A stretch of DNA of 64,000 nt from Skermania piniformis (GTDB lineage: Bacteria > Actinomycetota > Actinomycetes > Mycobacteriales > Mycobacteriaceae): the NCBI RefSeq assembly GCF_019285775.1, contig NZ_CP079105.1, forward strand, positions 620,001 through 684,000. Direction: 5' to 3'. Every line of letters starts with the position of its first letter. The stretch's first letter is position 1. The position numbers were made by a program, and so were the translations under genes. Under the pieces are notes generated by a model. It worked only from the letters and a program-made list of their open reading frames with translations. It was not told the origin of the DNA and made no database searches. Positions 8,842-17,690 of the stretch are shown piece after piece.

Positions 8842-9521
8842 CCAGTGTCCTGATTGTCGAGGACGAGGAGTCGTTGGCCGATCCGCTTGCCTTCCTGCTC
8901 CGCAAGGAGGGGTTCGAGGTGAAGGTGGTCGGCGACGGGCCTTCCGCGCTGGCCGAATTCGATCGCGCGGGCGCCGACATCGTGTTGCTCGACCTGATGT
9001 TGCCCGGAATGAGCGGCACCGACGTGTGCAAGCAGCTGCGCAGCCGGTACAGCGTGCCGGTGATCATGGTGACCGCCCGGGACAGTGAGATCGACAAGGT
9101 GGTCGGGCTGGAATTGGGCGCCGACGACTACGTCACCAAACCGTATTCGGCGCGCGAGCTGATCGCGCGGATCCGGGCGGTGCTCCGGCGGCGAACCGAC
9201 CTCGACGAGGACGGCGTGGTTCCGGTGCTTGAGGCCGGCCCGATCCGGATGGATGTCGAACGGCATATCGTGCTGGTTCGGGGCGAACCGGTGTTGTTGC
9301 CGCTCAAGGAATTCGAGTTGCTGGAATACCTGCTGCGCAATTGCGGCCGGGTGCTCACCCGGGCGCAATTGATCGATCGGGTCTGGGGTGCGGACTATGT
9401 CGGCGACACCAAGACACTCGACGTGCACGTGAAGCGGTTGCGCGGCAAGATCGAGAACGATCCGGCGAAACCGGAGCGGCTGCTGACCGTGCGCGGGTTG
9501 GGATACAAACTCGAGGTGTGA
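8838..9521 (+). CDS. regX3: Phosphate-response regulator RegX3 (OmpR family)
   Basis: 227 aa. The receiver domain (residues 2-115) has the acidic pair EDEE, the phosphoacceptor Asp in LLDLMLPGMSG near residue 52, and Thr/Lys of VTARD and TKPYSARELIAR. The OmpR winged-helix domain (about 130-226) ends in VKRLRGKIENDP and VRGLGYKLEV. It is the cognate partner of the overlapping senX3 gene and the activator of the phosphate-starvation regulon in mycobacteria. No pst genes are present in this window. Confidence 0.96.
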   Translation: MTSVLIVEDEESLADPLAFLLRKEGFEVKVVGDGPSALAEFDRAGADIVLLDLMLPGMSGTDVCKQLRSRYSVPVIMVTARDSEIDKVVGLELGADDYVTKPYSARELIARIRAVLRRRTDLDEDGVVPVLEAGPIRMDVERHIVLVRGEPVLLPLKEFELLEYLLRNCGRVLTRAQLIDRVWGADYVGDTKTLDVHVKRLRGKIENDPAKPERLLTVRGLGYKLEV

Positions 9522-9547
9522 GGCACCGCTGCCAGTAAGCTGGATCG

Positions 9548-10114
9548 ATGAGTCGTTCGTCCGCATCGGTCGGTAAGGCATCGGTCGGTAAGGCATCGGT
9601 CGGTAAGCCACTGCCCCGGGTCGATCCGCAGGCGCGGGTCGCCCTGCCGACGCGCGTGTATGCGGCGTTCCTCGGTACCCCGATCGGCCGGTGGACCGCG
9701 ATCAACGTTGCGCCGCGGGTCGATCCGTTGCTGTTGCGCACTACCGGCGGGCGGATCGGGATGGGCCTGATGCTGCCGTCGGCCCTGCTGACCACCACCG
9801 GAGCGAAGAGCGGGCTTCCGCGGACCAGCACCGTCCTGTACTTCCATGACGGCGACGACGTCGTGCTGGTCGCCTCCAACTTCGGCCGGGACGCGCATCC
9901 GAGCTGGTACTACAACCTCCGGGCGCATCCGCGGGTGCGGATCGGCAAGGACGGTGACGGTGCCGAGTGGCTTGCCGCCGAGGTCACCGCCGCGGACGAA
10001 CGGCGACGGTTGTGGGACTCGGCCGACCGGGTCTACCCCGGTTACGCCGACTATCGGTTGCGGAGCGCACAGGTGGGCCGCACGATCCCGCTCATTCGGC
10101 TTCGGCCGGCGTGA
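9548..10114 (+). CDS. Nitroreductase/deazaflavin (F420)-dependent oxidoreductase family protein
   Basis: 188 aa. The core [29 protein letters not shown], then [17 protein letters not shown] and [14 protein letters not shown], is that of the Ddn/FDOR-B split beta-barrel family, which uses coenzyme F420 in actinobacteria. The N-terminus is low-complexity: [16 protein letters not shown] arises from three exact 15-base repeats at 9563-9607. Substrate unknown. Its last 23 bases overlap the convergent Cys-rich gene. Confidence 0.82.
   Translation: MSRSSASVGKASVGKASVGKPLPRVDPQARVALPTRVYAAFLGTPIGRWTAINVAPRVDPLLLRTTGGRIGMGLMLPSALLTTTGAKSGLPRTSTVLYFHDGDDVVLVASNFGRDAHPSWYYNLRAHPRVRIGKDGDGAEWLAAEVTAADERRRLWDSADRVYPGYADYRLRSAQVGRTIPLIRLRPA
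9563..9607 (+). repeat. Three exact 15-bp tandem repeats in the oxidoreductase N-terminus
   Basis: GCATCGGTCGGTAAG is repeated three times without change, encoding ASVGK each time (residues 6-20 of the protein). The period keeps frame. The repeat lies outside the conserved domain, so copy number could vary by slippage without loss of function. Confidence 0.95.
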
Positions 10115-10907
10115 GCCGCCGGGCGGCAGAGGTCGCCGGGTGGATCGCGATCAGGCCGGTTTGCTGTCGGCGCCGGCACAGTTCGGCCAGCTCGGCGTAC
10201 GCGGCGGCGCCGAGCAACTCGGTCAGCTCGGCGGCGTAGGACATCCAGACCGGCCGCGAGCCGACATGCGCGTCGGGTGAACTCGTGCAGTACCAGTCCA
10301 GGTCGGCGCCGCCTTCGCCCCAGCCACGCCGGTCGTATTCGGTGATCACGGTACGGAGGATCTGCACGCCGTCGGGCCGTTCGACCCAATCCTGGGTACG
10401 CCGGATCGGCAGCTGCCAGCACACGTCCGGTTTGACCTCGAGCGGTTCGATCCCCGATCGCACCGCCATGATGTGCAATGCGCAACCGACGCCACCGGTG
10501 AATCCGGGCCGGTTCAGGAAGATGCACGCCCCGTGGTGGCGGCGGGTCCGTTCCGCCGGCTCGTCGTCGATCTCGTCCTCCTCGACGTACCCCTGCTTGC
10601 TCTGTCCGATCCGATGGAACTGCCAGTCGTCGGTGGTGAGCATGGCCACCGCGCGGTCCAGCCGGGCCCGGTCGTCCGCATCGGACAGGAAGGCGCCGTG
10701 CGAGCAGCAACCGTCGTCCGGGCGGTCGGCGATGATGCCGTGGCAGGCGGGGGTGCCGAACTGGCACGACCAGCGCGACAGCAGCCAGGTGAGGTCGGCG
10801 ACGATCTGATGATCTTCCTGGTCCGGGTCGGTGAACTCGATCCACTCCCGCGGGAAGTCCAGTCCCACCTCGGGGGTCGGTTCGGGCGTCGTAGGACGGG
10901 CGGTCAC
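10092..10907 (-). CDS. Conserved Cys/His-containing actinobacterial protein (Rv0495c-like)
   Basis: 271 aa from a GTG at 10907, giving [26 protein letters not shown] longer open frame upstream has no homology and runs antisense through ppx. The conserved part begins VGLDFPREW and contains a cysteine cluster ([14 protein letters not shown] ... [15 protein letters not shown], about residues 47-77) plus later [12 protein letters not shown] and [11 protein letters not shown]. The Cys pattern suggests a metal or Fe-S site, which is inference. The M. tuberculosis counterpart sits at the same place between regX3 and the Ppx-type phosphatase; its function is unknown. Confidence 0.8.
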   Translation of the reverse strand: MTARPTTPEPTPEVGLDFPREWIEFTDPDQEDHQIVADLTWLLSRWSCQFGTPACHGIIADRPDDGCCSHGAFLSDADDRARLDRAVAMLTTDDWQFHRIGQSKQGYVEEDEIDDEPAERTRRHHGACIFLNRPGFTGGVGCALHIMAVRSGIEPLEVKPDVCWQLPIRRTQDWVERPDGVQILRTVITEYDRRGWGEGGADLDWYCTSSPDAHVGSRPVWMSYAAELTELLGAAAYAELAELCRRRQQTGLIAIHPATSAARRLTPAEAE

Positions 10908-10974
10908 GCCAGCGAACGGTAGTCCAGGACGCCGGGAGCGCACACGCAGGTCAGGACACCAGTACCGTATCGGT

Positions 10975-11976
10975 GTGCGCCTTGGGGTTCTCGATGTCGG
11001 TAGCAACACCGTCCATCTACTGGTGGTAGACGCACATCGGGGTGCGCATCCCACTCCGATGTCGTCGACGAAGTCGGCGTTACGGCTGTCCGAGACGATG
11101 GGTGACGACGGCCGGATCACCGATCGGGGTGCGGAGCGATTGGTCGACACGGTCGCCGAGTTCGCCAGCATCGCCACAACCTCGGGCTGCGGCGAACTCA
11201 TGGCATTCGCTACCTCCGCGGTGCGCGAGGCGGCCAATTCCGACGACGTGCTCGCCCGGGTCCGCGCCGACGCAGGGGTGGAGCTGCAGGTGCTCTCCGG
11301 TGTCGACGAGGCCCGGCTGACCTTCTTGGCCGTGCGCCGGTGGTTCGGCTGGAGCGCGGGCACCATTCTCGACCTGGACATCGGCGGCGGCTCGCTGGAG
11401 CTGACCGTCGGTGGCGACGAAGATCCCGAGGTGGCGTTGTCGCTGCAGCTCGGCGCCGGCCGATTGACCCGGGAATGGCTGGTCGAAGACCCGCCGAGCA
11501 AGCGGCGGATCGGGGTGCTGCGGGACTGGTTGGACGCCGAACTCGCCGACCCGGCCAAGCAGCTCGCCATGGCCGGAACCCCGGATCTTGCGGTGGGCAC
11601 CTCGAAGACGTTCCGATCGTTGGCGCGGCTGGCCGGTGCCGCACCCAGTTCGGCCGGGCCGCGGGTCCGCCGGACCCTCACCCGGACCGGTTTGCAGCAA
11701 CTGATCGCCTTCATCTCCCGGATGACCGCGGACGATCGGGCCGAGCTGGACGGCGTGACCGCGGACCGGTCGCCGCAGATCGTCGCCGGGGCGCTGATCG
11801 CCGAGGCATCGATGCGGGCGCTCGATCTGGAATCGGTCGAGATCTGCCCGTGGGCGCTGCGCGAAGGCTTGATTCTGCGCAGACTGGATACTGGTCTCGG
11901 TGGCGAGCGCGTGGATGGTGTGACACTCGGGGTAAACGGCGACGACAGGCGGACGGCGAAGGTTGCGGCGAAATGA
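10975..11976 (+). CDS. Ppx/GppA-type exopolyphosphatase family protein
   Basis: 333 aa from GTG 10975 ([17 protein letters not shown]). ASKHA-type ATP/phosphate-binding motifs are the N-terminal [14 protein letters not shown], then [13 protein letters not shown] near 85 and [14 protein letters not shown] near 137-150. It is short (no C-terminal HD domain), as are the mycobacterial paralogues. Family members hydrolyse polyphosphate or pppGpp, and which applies here cannot be decided. Its proximity to senX3-regX3 fits a role in phosphate metabolism. It overlaps the next gene by four bases (ATGA). Confidence 0.88.
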   Translation: MRLGVLDVGSNTVHLLVVDAHRGAHPTPMSSTKSALRLSETMGDDGRITDRGAERLVDTVAEFASIATTSGCGELMAFATSAVREAANSDDVLARVRADAGVELQVLSGVDEARLTFLAVRRWFGWSAGTILDLDIGGGSLELTVGGDEDPEVALSLQLGAGRLTREWLVEDPPSKRRIGVLRDWLDAELADPAKQLAMAGTPDLAVGTSKTFRSLARLAGAAPSSAGPRVRRTLTRTGLQQLIAFISRMTADDRAELDGVTADRSPQIVAGALIAEASMRALDLESVEICPWALREGLILRRLDTGLGGERVDGVTLGVNGDDRRTAKVAAK

Positions 11977-12971
11977 CCGATGAACGGGCTCCGGACTCGA
12001 CGAGTCAGATCTCCGTCGCCGAGTTGCTCGCCCGGAACGGAAAGAGCTCGGCGACCGGGAACGGGCGCCGCCGTCGGGGCGGCGCGCGCAGTATCCCGGT
12101 CGCCGAACTCACCGGCGAATTGCCGGTGGTGGATACCGCCGGCACGCGCTCGGCGAACCAGCCTCTGCCCGGTGACTACTCCCGCGTCGAGCTGACCGAG
12201 ATACCCCGCGCCCGGTTCGCCGAACCGATCGCGCCGGATCCGCCGCGCCCGGACACCCGGAACGTGCCGACGGCGGCGTGGTCGGTCGACCAGGCCCCAG
12301 GGAACGCCGGTACCACCAACGGCAGTAAAACCAACGGCAGCGCAGCCAACGGCAGTGCAACCGGCGGTAGCGCGACCGACGGCAGCTCGAGCGGCGCCGC
12401 GAGCACCGGACACGCGCGTCGGGTCTCCGGCACCGACATCTCCGGCAACGACATCGAGACCGTGCAGTTCCCGGCGATCACCGGCCGATCCGACGAGCGG
12501 ACGGCGTGGCAGGTCGGCAGCCGGGCATCCGGCGCCGTGGCGCCGGCCGAACCGGTACAGCCGGCGCCGTCGCCCGCCGGGCCGCGCCGGTCGGAGCCGG
12601 CGGATCGATCGAAGCGGACGGATCGATCGAAGCGGATCAATCGGTCGACGCCGGACCCGGCGGCCGCGGGGGGCGAGTCCACCCGACGCAGTGCCCGCCG
12701 CGCGGCAAGTCCGCTGCGTCAGTGGTTGGTCCTGGCCGCCCAGGTGATCGTCGCGGTGATCGTCGGCGCCTTGCAGTTCAAGGGCTTCGAGGAGCTGTGG
12801 GACACGCTGCCGGTGGTGGCGTTGGTGTTGGCGGTACTGGTCGTCATCGCGCTGGTCGCGCTGGTCCGCGTCGTCCGCCGGACCGACGATCTGCTCAGTA
12901 CGGTCATCGCGATCGTGGTGGGAATCTGCGTGACGATCGGTCCGCTGGTGTTTCTGCTGAGCTCGGGCTGA
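11973..12971 (+). CDS. Low-complexity cytoplasmic-tail membrane protein (Rv0497-like)
   Basis: 332 aa. The first ~245 residues are hydrophilic, rich in Gly/Ser/Arg/Pro, beginning with [14 protein letters not shown] and [14 protein letters not shown], two related short motifs. A degenerate five-residue repeat ([25 protein letters not shown]) follows near residues 115-139. The C-terminal ~90 residues carry three hydrophobic segments ([55 protein letters not shown]). It is likely anchored in the cell membrane with a long cytoplasmic tail. Function unknown; it lies in the conserved block between ppx and the TIM-barrel gene. Confidence 0.82.
   Translation: MTDERAPDSTSQISVAELLARNGKSSATGNGRRRRGGARSIPVAELTGELPVVDTAGTRSANQPLPGDYSRVELTEIPRARFAEPIAPDPPRPDTRNVPTAAWSVDQAPGNAGTTNGSKTNGSAANGSATGGSATDGSSSGAASTGHARRVSGTDISGNDIETVQFPAITGRSDERTAWQVGSRASGAVAPAEPVQPAPSPAGPRRSEPADRSKRTDRSKRINRSTPDPAAAGGESTRRSARRAASPLRQWLVLAAQVIVAVIVGALQFKGFEELWDTLPVVALVLAVLVVIALVALVRVVRRTDDLLSTVIAIVVGICVTIGPLVFLLSSG
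12315..12389 (+). repeat. Degenerate 15-bp tandem repeat encoding xNGSx
   Basis: Five copies of a 15-base unit with the core ACCAACGGCAG, diverging toward the 3' end, lie within the low-complexity tail of the membrane protein. They encode [20 protein letters not shown] and TDGSS. Confidence 0.85.
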
Positions 12972-12978
12972 GGTGACG

Positions 12979-13920
12979 ATGGCGACAGGACCGACAACGG
13001 GACAGACGAGCGCGGTGCCACGGCGACCGGTGCTGGTCGGCCTATCGACGGCCTCGGTCTATCCGGAGAACACCGAAGCCGCGTTCCGCTATGCGGCCGA
13101 GCTCGGTTACGACGGAGTCGAGCTGATGGTCTGGGCGGAGCCGGCGAGCCAGGATGTACCTGCGGTGCAAGCACTGGTCCGGGAGTACGCCGTGCCGGTC
13201 CAGGCCGTGCACGCGCCCTGCCTGCTCATCTCGCAGCGGGTGTGGGGTGCCGACCCGGTGACCAAGCTGGCTCGTTCGGTACGGACCGCGGAAGCGCTGG
13301 GCGCCGATACCGTCGTGGTGCATCCGCCGTTCCGATGGCAGCGGGCCTACGCTTCGGGGTTCGCCGAGCAGGTGGCCGAGTTGGAAGCGGGCAGCGAGGT
13401 GATCGTCGCGGTGGAGAACATGTTCCCGATGCGCGCCGACAGTTTCTTCGGCCGGGGCAGCTCGGCGGTCGAGCGGCTGCATCGGCGCGGCGGACCCGGG
13501 CTGGGGATTTCCGCGTTCAGCCCGTCCTACGACCCGACCGACGTCGGGCACGCGCACTACACCCTCGATCTGTCGCATACCGCCACCGCCGGGATGGACG
13601 CACTCGCGCTGGCCGCGAAGATGGGCCGCGGACTCCGCCATCTCCATCTGGCGGACGGTCGGGGAGCGGCCTACGACGAACATCTGATTCCGGGCGACGG
13701 CAGTCAGCCCTGTGTCGAGCTGTGCCGTTACCTGGCCGGGCGTGGGTTTGTCGGGCAAGCCGTGATCGAGATCAATACACAGAACGCGCGGACGGTGACC
13801 GAACGCGCGGCCATGTTGGAGCGGGCGCTGAGCTTCGCTCGGGCACATTTGACCGTGCCACCGGATCCCGCGCCGGTCGGCCGCACCGGTCCCGCCGACC
13901 GGGAGGACGACGCGCGGTGA
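12979..13920 (+). CDS. Sugar phosphate isomerase/epimerase-type TIM-barrel protein
   Basis: 313 aa from ATG 12979, favoured because GAGG sits five bases upstream; a GTG six bases earlier is the alternative. AP-endonuclease-2/xylose-isomerase-like TIM barrel: [30 protein letters not shown] at the N-terminus, HAPCLLIS near 75, VVHPPFRWQ near 115, VENMFPM near 150, [12 protein letters not shown] near 195, LHLADG near 220 and VIEINTQN near 265. These are metal-ligand strands. The M. tuberculosis relative in the same position (Rv0498) has no proven reaction. Its TGA overlaps the next GTG. Confidence 0.83.
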   Translation: MATGPTTGQTSAVPRRPVLVGLSTASVYPENTEAAFRYAAELGYDGVELMVWAEPASQDVPAVQALVREYAVPVQAVHAPCLLISQRVWGADPVTKLARSVRTAEALGADTVVVHPPFRWQRAYASGFAEQVAELEAGSEVIVAVENMFPMRADSFFGRGSSAVERLHRRGGPGLGISAFSPSYDPTDVGHAHYTLDLSHTATAGMDALALAAKMGRGLRHLHLADGRGAAYDEHLIPGDGSQPCVELCRYLAGRGFVGQAVIEINTQNARTVTERAAMLERALSFARAHLTVPPDPAPVGRTGPADREDDAR

Positions 13921-14765
13921 CGGCCGGGCCGGTGTCGGCTGCCTCGTTTGCTGCCGTCTGCGCGCTCACCCCGGCGGGCCCCGCCCGGTTCACCGGATCG
14001 ATCGATCCGGTCTGGACGGTCGGCCCGAAGGTGCACGGCGGCACCTTGCAGGCGGGCTGCGCCGCTGCCGCCCGAGCCTGGCTGACCCGGCAGCTGCCGG
14101 CCGCAGCCGCGCTGCAGCCGCTCGCGATCAGTACCAACTTCCTCGGTGCGCCGGAGCCGCGAGAGGTCACCTACGCGGTGACGATCCGCAAGACCGGTCG
14201 ACAGATCTGCCTGGTCGACGTCGAACTGAGCCAGGATGGTCGTACCTGCGTACTGGCTACGGTGACGCTCGGCCGGCTCGGCGAGCAGGCACCGGCGTAC
14301 CAGGCGCCGCATCCGGCGATGCCGGTGGCGCCACCGGCCGAGGCGACGGAACGGATGGCCGAGGCGGCGCCCGGCTCGGTCGTGCATTTCGCGGCCGAAC
14401 TCGACATCCGGCTGGAGCGGACGTCCGCCGCATTCTGCACCGGAGCTCGCAGCGAGCCGGTGGTCCGCCTGTGGGCGCGGCCGTCCCCGGCCGATGCCGC
14501 CGATCCGGATGTCGCACTGCTGTTCGCAAGCATGCTCGCCGATGTCAGCCCGCCTGCGGTGTTCAACCTCGGCTATGCCGGTTGGGCGCCGACGGTGCAG
14601 CTGACGACCTACCTGCGCCGCCGTCCCGTACCCGGCTGGTTCCGGGTGATTTCCAGCGTGATCGCGGTGACCGGCGGCACCTTCGACGAGGACCACCTGG
14701 TGCTGGACGCGTCCGGCGCGCTGGTATCGCAGAGCCGACAGCTGGGTTTGCTACCCAAGAGCTGA
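13917..14765 (+). CDS. Double-hotdog acyl-CoA thioesterase family protein
   Basis: 282 aa from a GTG overlapping the previous stop (GTGA). Two hotdog-like halves: the first with WTVGPKVHGGTLQAGCAAAA and YAVTIRKTGRQICLVDVEL, the second with LLFASMLADVSPPAVFNLGYAGWAPTVQLTTYLRRRP, resembling TesB-like thioesterases (4HBT_3 type). It probably hydrolyses an acyl-CoA in the cytosol; chain length unknown. It is co-linear with the TIM-barrel gene and proC. Confidence 0.78.
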   Translation: MTAGPVSAASFAAVCALTPAGPARFTGSIDPVWTVGPKVHGGTLQAGCAAAARAWLTRQLPAAAALQPLAISTNFLGAPEPREVTYAVTIRKTGRQICLVDVELSQDGRTCVLATVTLGRLGEQAPAYQAPHPAMPVAPPAEATERMAEAAPGSVVHFAAELDIRLERTSAAFCTGARSEPVVRLWARPSPADAADPDVALLFASMLADVSPPAVFNLGYAGWAPTVQLTTYLRRRPVPGWFRVISSVIAVTGGTFDEDHLVLDASGALVSQSRQLGLLPKS

Positions 14766-14820
14766 TGGTCGCCGGGGGGCGCCGCGGACGTCGTCGGGGG
14801 AGGTTCCTAGGCTGATCGCC

Positions 14821-15639
14821 ATGACGAGGGTAGCGGTCATCGGCGGTGGCCGGATCGGTGAGGCGTTGGTCGTCGGCCTCATCGACGCGGGCTACGCGAT
14901 CAAGGACTTGGTCGTCGCCGAGCACGATGGTGGCCGCGCCGCCGATCTGTCGTCCCGACTCGGCGTCCGGGTGACCGACGCCGCCGCCGACGCGGCGGAA
15001 GGTGCGGACCTGGTTGTGCTCGCGGTCAAGCCGAGCGATGTCGACCGGGTATTGACCGATCTGGGCCGCATCGAGCTCGGTGGCCAGCGGGAACAGGTGC
15101 TGGTCTCGATGGTCGCCGGGGTGTCGACCTCACGGTACGAGAACAAACTTCCGGCCGGCTTCCCGGTCGTCCGGGTGATGCCGAATACTCCCATTTTGGT
15201 AGGACAAGGCATGATCGTCATCGCACCCGGCCGTTACGCTCGGCCGGGTCATCTGGAAACGGTCGGTGAAGTACTCGGCGCGGTGGGTCGGGTAACGACA
15301 GTGGCCGAGAACCAGATGGATGCGGTGACTGCGGTATCCGGGTCGGGGCCGGCCTATTGCTTCTTGGTGGCCGAGGCGCTGATCGATGGCGCCGTCGGGG
15401 TCGGTTTGTCGTTGCGGACTGCTACCGAACTGGTCGTGCAGACCATGGTCGGGGCCGCAGCGATGCTTCAGGAGTCGGGCGAGTCGCCGAACGATCTCCG
15501 TGCGGCGGTTACCTCGCCGGGCGGTACGACAGCGGCAGCGGTACGTGAGTTGGAGCGTGCCGGTGTCCGTTCGGCGTTCATCGAAGCAGTGCACGCAGCG
15601 AAGGAACGGTCCGAGCGCCACGGTTCGGCAACGGAATAG
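14821..15639 (+). CDS. proC: Pyrroline-5-carboxylate reductase
   Basis: 272 aa, the normal ProC length. It reduces pyrroline-5-carboxylate to proline with NAD(P)H. The Rossmann motif VIGGGRIGEALV is at residues 5-16, VLAVKPSDV near 65, VRVMPNTPILVGQG near 118, and the dimerisation/active-site block VTAVSGSGPAYCFLVAEALIDGAV near 162-185. TSPGGTTAAAVRELER is near 228. It lies 55 bases after the thioesterase gene. Confidence 0.96.
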   Translation: MTRVAVIGGGRIGEALVVGLIDAGYAIKDLVVAEHDGGRAADLSSRLGVRVTDAAADAAEGADLVVLAVKPSDVDRVLTDLGRIELGGQREQVLVSMVAGVSTSRYENKLPAGFPVVRVMPNTPILVGQGMIVIAPGRYARPGHLETVGEVLGAVGRVTTVAENQMDAVTAVSGSGPAYCFLVAEALIDGAVGVGLSLRTATELVVQTMVGAAAMLQESGESPNDLRAAVTSPGGTTAAAVRELERAGVRSAFIEAVHAAKERSERHGSATE

Positions 15640-15796
15640 ACACAATTGACGTGCGCGGATAACGGAACAAGCGACTAATTTCCCCCCACTCGTCGCATGT
15701 ACCTCACTGGTCCCGCTAAGCTCAGCGCAGCACGTACGTGTCTGTTCCGCCGGAGGGGAAGCCGGTGGCGCGCACGTGTCGAAGGTTGGTGGATTG

Positions 15797-16036
15797 ATGG
15801 CGTCGGTAAACAAGTCGTCGCAGGGCTCTGTCCCGTCCGCGGACGGACAAGCTCTCGGCGGTACCCAGTTCCTGACGGTCGCTGAGGTCGCGAACCTGAT
15901 GCGAGTGTCGAAAATGACCGTGTATCGGCTGGTACACAGCGGTGAGCTGCCCGCAGTGCGGGTGGGTCGGTCGTTCCGGGTGCATGCGAAGGCGGTGCAC
16001 GACTACCTGGAAACCTCGTACTTCGACGCGGGCTGA
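15797..16036 (+). CDS. Small excisionase/BldC-type helix-turn-helix DNA-binding protein
   Basis: 79 aa from ATG 15797 (GGTGGATTG just upstream). The C-terminal ~50 residues FLTVAEVANLMRVSKMTVYRL, HSGELPAVRVGRSFRVHAKAVHDYLETSYFDAG form a MerR-like winged HTH, nearly invariant among mycolic-acid actinomycetes next to proC. BldC-type proteins bind DNA cooperatively at direct repeats, but targets of this paralogue are unknown. The 158-base upstream gap carries an isolated TTGACG at 15646 without a convincing -10. Confidence 0.9.
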   Translation: MASVNKSSQGSVPSADGQALGGTQFLTVAEVANLMRVSKMTVYRLVHSGELPAVRVGRSFRVHAKAVHDYLETSYFDAG

Positions 16037-16228
16037 GCCGAGGCGTTGCGCCTCGGTTTCACCCGCTCGTTGTGACCCCGGTACGATGTCTCGAACCATC
16101 GCCGGTCGTGCTCGTGGTCCGGCTACGCCGGCATCCCGAGCGGTGCTGTGTGTCCCGGGTTGTTATCCCGGTTTGTGCAGCCGGACATGGTTCAAGACGA
16201 ACGTTGGAGAGAGGACGCGTAACCCCGC

Positions 16229-16330
16229 ATGGGTTCAGTGATCAAGAAGCGCCGGAAGCGGATGTCGAAGAAAAAGCATCGGAAGTTGTTGCGGCGCACC
16301 CGAGTGCAGCGTCGCAAACTCGGCAAGTAA
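16229..16330 (+). CDS. 33-aa KR-rich small ribosome-associated-type protein (AURKAIP1/COX24 domain)
   Basis: A 33-codon gene at ATG 16229 encodes [17 protein letters not shown] and then [16 protein letters not shown]. This peptide is almost identical across mycolic-acid actinomycetes and sits in the same place after proC and the HTH gene. The [19 protein letters not shown] pattern belongs to the AURKAIP1/COX24 domain, which includes the small bS22 ribosomal protein family, so a ribosomal location is likely. A strong hairpin 37 bases downstream ends the transcript. Confidence 0.92.
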
Positions 16331-16367
16331 ACCCGCTCGGCAGCTCGGCTCGCCGTTTGTACGTCAG

Positions 16368-16396
16368 TGCCCGCCGCCGCATATCGGTGGCGGGCA
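16368..16396 (+). terminator. Hairpin after the 33-aa gene
   Basis: TGCCCGCCGCC pairs with GGTGGCGGGCA (11 pairs, one G-U) around a 7-base loop, followed by TTTG. It lies 37 bases after the small KR-rich gene and 217 bases before the epimerase gene. Confidence 0.65.
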
Positions 16397-16613
16397 TTTG
16401 CGTTCGGAAGCAGTGGGCCGCCGTCGGTTCGGATGCGTTCGGGTCGTGACCGTGTTACGTCGCCGTATCCACGCGGTTGCATGACGGCGATCTGCCCGGC
16501 GGCTTGTTACGCTTGCAGTGGAGTTTGGACTCCAACAACGAGGTCCGGTCGGGGCTCGAGAAGCGGCGCGACGTGGCGGCGATCGAAACGACTCTTGCGA
16601 TCAGCAGAGGAGG

Positions 16614-17690
16614 ATGGTGAACGCCGTGGAGCGAGGAGTGCACACGCCCAAGGTGGTTTTGGTCACCGGCGCCAATCGCTACCTCTCCGGTCAGTTGGTT
16701 GCTCGACTTGCCGCCGATCCGTCGATCGAGCGAGTGGTCGCCGTCGACGTCACCGTCCCGGACAAGGACCGGTTGCGCCGGATGGGGCGAGCCGAGTTTG
16801 TCCGGGTGGATATCGCCAATCCGTTGATCAGCAAAGTCATCCGGCAGTTCGAAGTCGATACCACGGTGCACGCCGGGGTCGTCCAACGTCCGCCGAAGGC
16901 CGGTTCCCGGGCGGCGATGCGCGATGTGAACGTGCTCGGTGCAATGCAGTTGTTCGCCGCCTGTCAGCGGGCGCCGAGCATGCGCAAGGTGGTGCTCCGT
17001 TCGTCCTCGGCGGTGTACGGCTGTAGCGCGAAGGACCCGGCGAAGTTCACCGAGCAGATGAGCGCCCGCCGCAACCCGCGCGGTGCCTATGCCGTCGACC
17101 TGATCGAGATCGAGGGGCTGGTCCGTGGACTTGCCCGGCGCCGGCCGGACATCGCCGCCACCACACTGCGGTTGGCACCCACGATCGGACCGCGCCGCTC
17201 GTCGAGCTTGCACCAGATCTTGGGTACCCGGGTGGTGCCCACGGTCGCCGGCCGGGATGCCCGGCTGCAGCTGCTCCACGAGGACGATGCGCTGGCGGCG
17301 TTGTCGCACGCGACCGTCGCCGGGCGGGCCGGTACGTTCAACGTGGCCGGTGACGGGGTGCTGATGCTGTCCCAGGCGATCCGCCGGGCCGGGCGAGTGC
17401 CCGCGCCCATGCCGTTCGTGCTGTTCCGCAGCATCGGCCGGCAGCTCATGTCCGCCGGTTTGCGCGGTTTCACCGACGAACAGCTCGATTTCTTCCACTA
17501 CGGCTGTGGCCTGGACACGACCCGGATGCGGACCTTGTTGGGTTTCCATCCGCAGCTGACCACGGCGGAAGCGTTCGACCACTATCTTTCGGGCTCGCCG
17601 CGGCGACCCGTGATCGACCCGGACTGGATCGATGTGGCACGAGACCGGTTGTTGGACCTGGTCGGTGCCGAGACAGGAGCACCGAGATGA
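16614..17690 (+). CDS. NAD-dependent epimerase/dehydratase (GalE2-like)
   Basis: 358 aa. The extended-SDR Rossmann motif VLVTGANRYLSGQLVARL is near residues 15-32; RSSSAVYGCS near 120 and an atypical active-site stretch RGAYAVDLIEIEGLV near 155 replace the usual YxxxK, with Tyr present but Lys substituted. A classical UDP-glucose epimerase activity is therefore doubtful. ATG 16614 abuts AGAGGAGG; GTG 16617 or GTG 16626 may be the real start. The stop overlaps the acyltransferase start (ATGA), forming a two-gene operon conserved beside proC in mycobacteria. Confidence 0.82.
   Translation: MVNAVERGVHTPKVVLVTGANRYLSGQLVARLAADPSIERVVAVDVTVPDKDRLRRMGRAEFVRVDIANPLISKVIRQFEVDTTVHAGVVQRPPKAGSRAAMRDVNVLGAMQLFAACQRAPSMRKVVLRSSSAVYGCSAKDPAKFTEQMSARRNPRGAYAVDLIEIEGLVRGLARRRPDIAATTLRLAPTIGPRRSSSLHQILGTRVVPTVAGRDARLQLLHEDDALAALSHATVAGRAGTFNVAGDGVLMLSQAIRRAGRVPAPMPFVLFRSIGRQLMSAGLRGFTDEQLDFFHYGCGLDTTRMRTLLGFHPQLTTAEAFDHYLSGSPRRPVIDPDWIDVARDRLLDLVGAETGAPR

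Noticed and set aside
12315-12389. CRISPR-like or regulatory repeat array
   Set aside because: Continuous in-frame codon repeats inside a low-complexity protein tail.
10092-12413. 773-codon minus-strand extension of the Cys-rich protein
   Set aside because: Homology to the conserved family begins at VGLDFPREW; upstream part is antisense to ppx and the membrane-protein gene.
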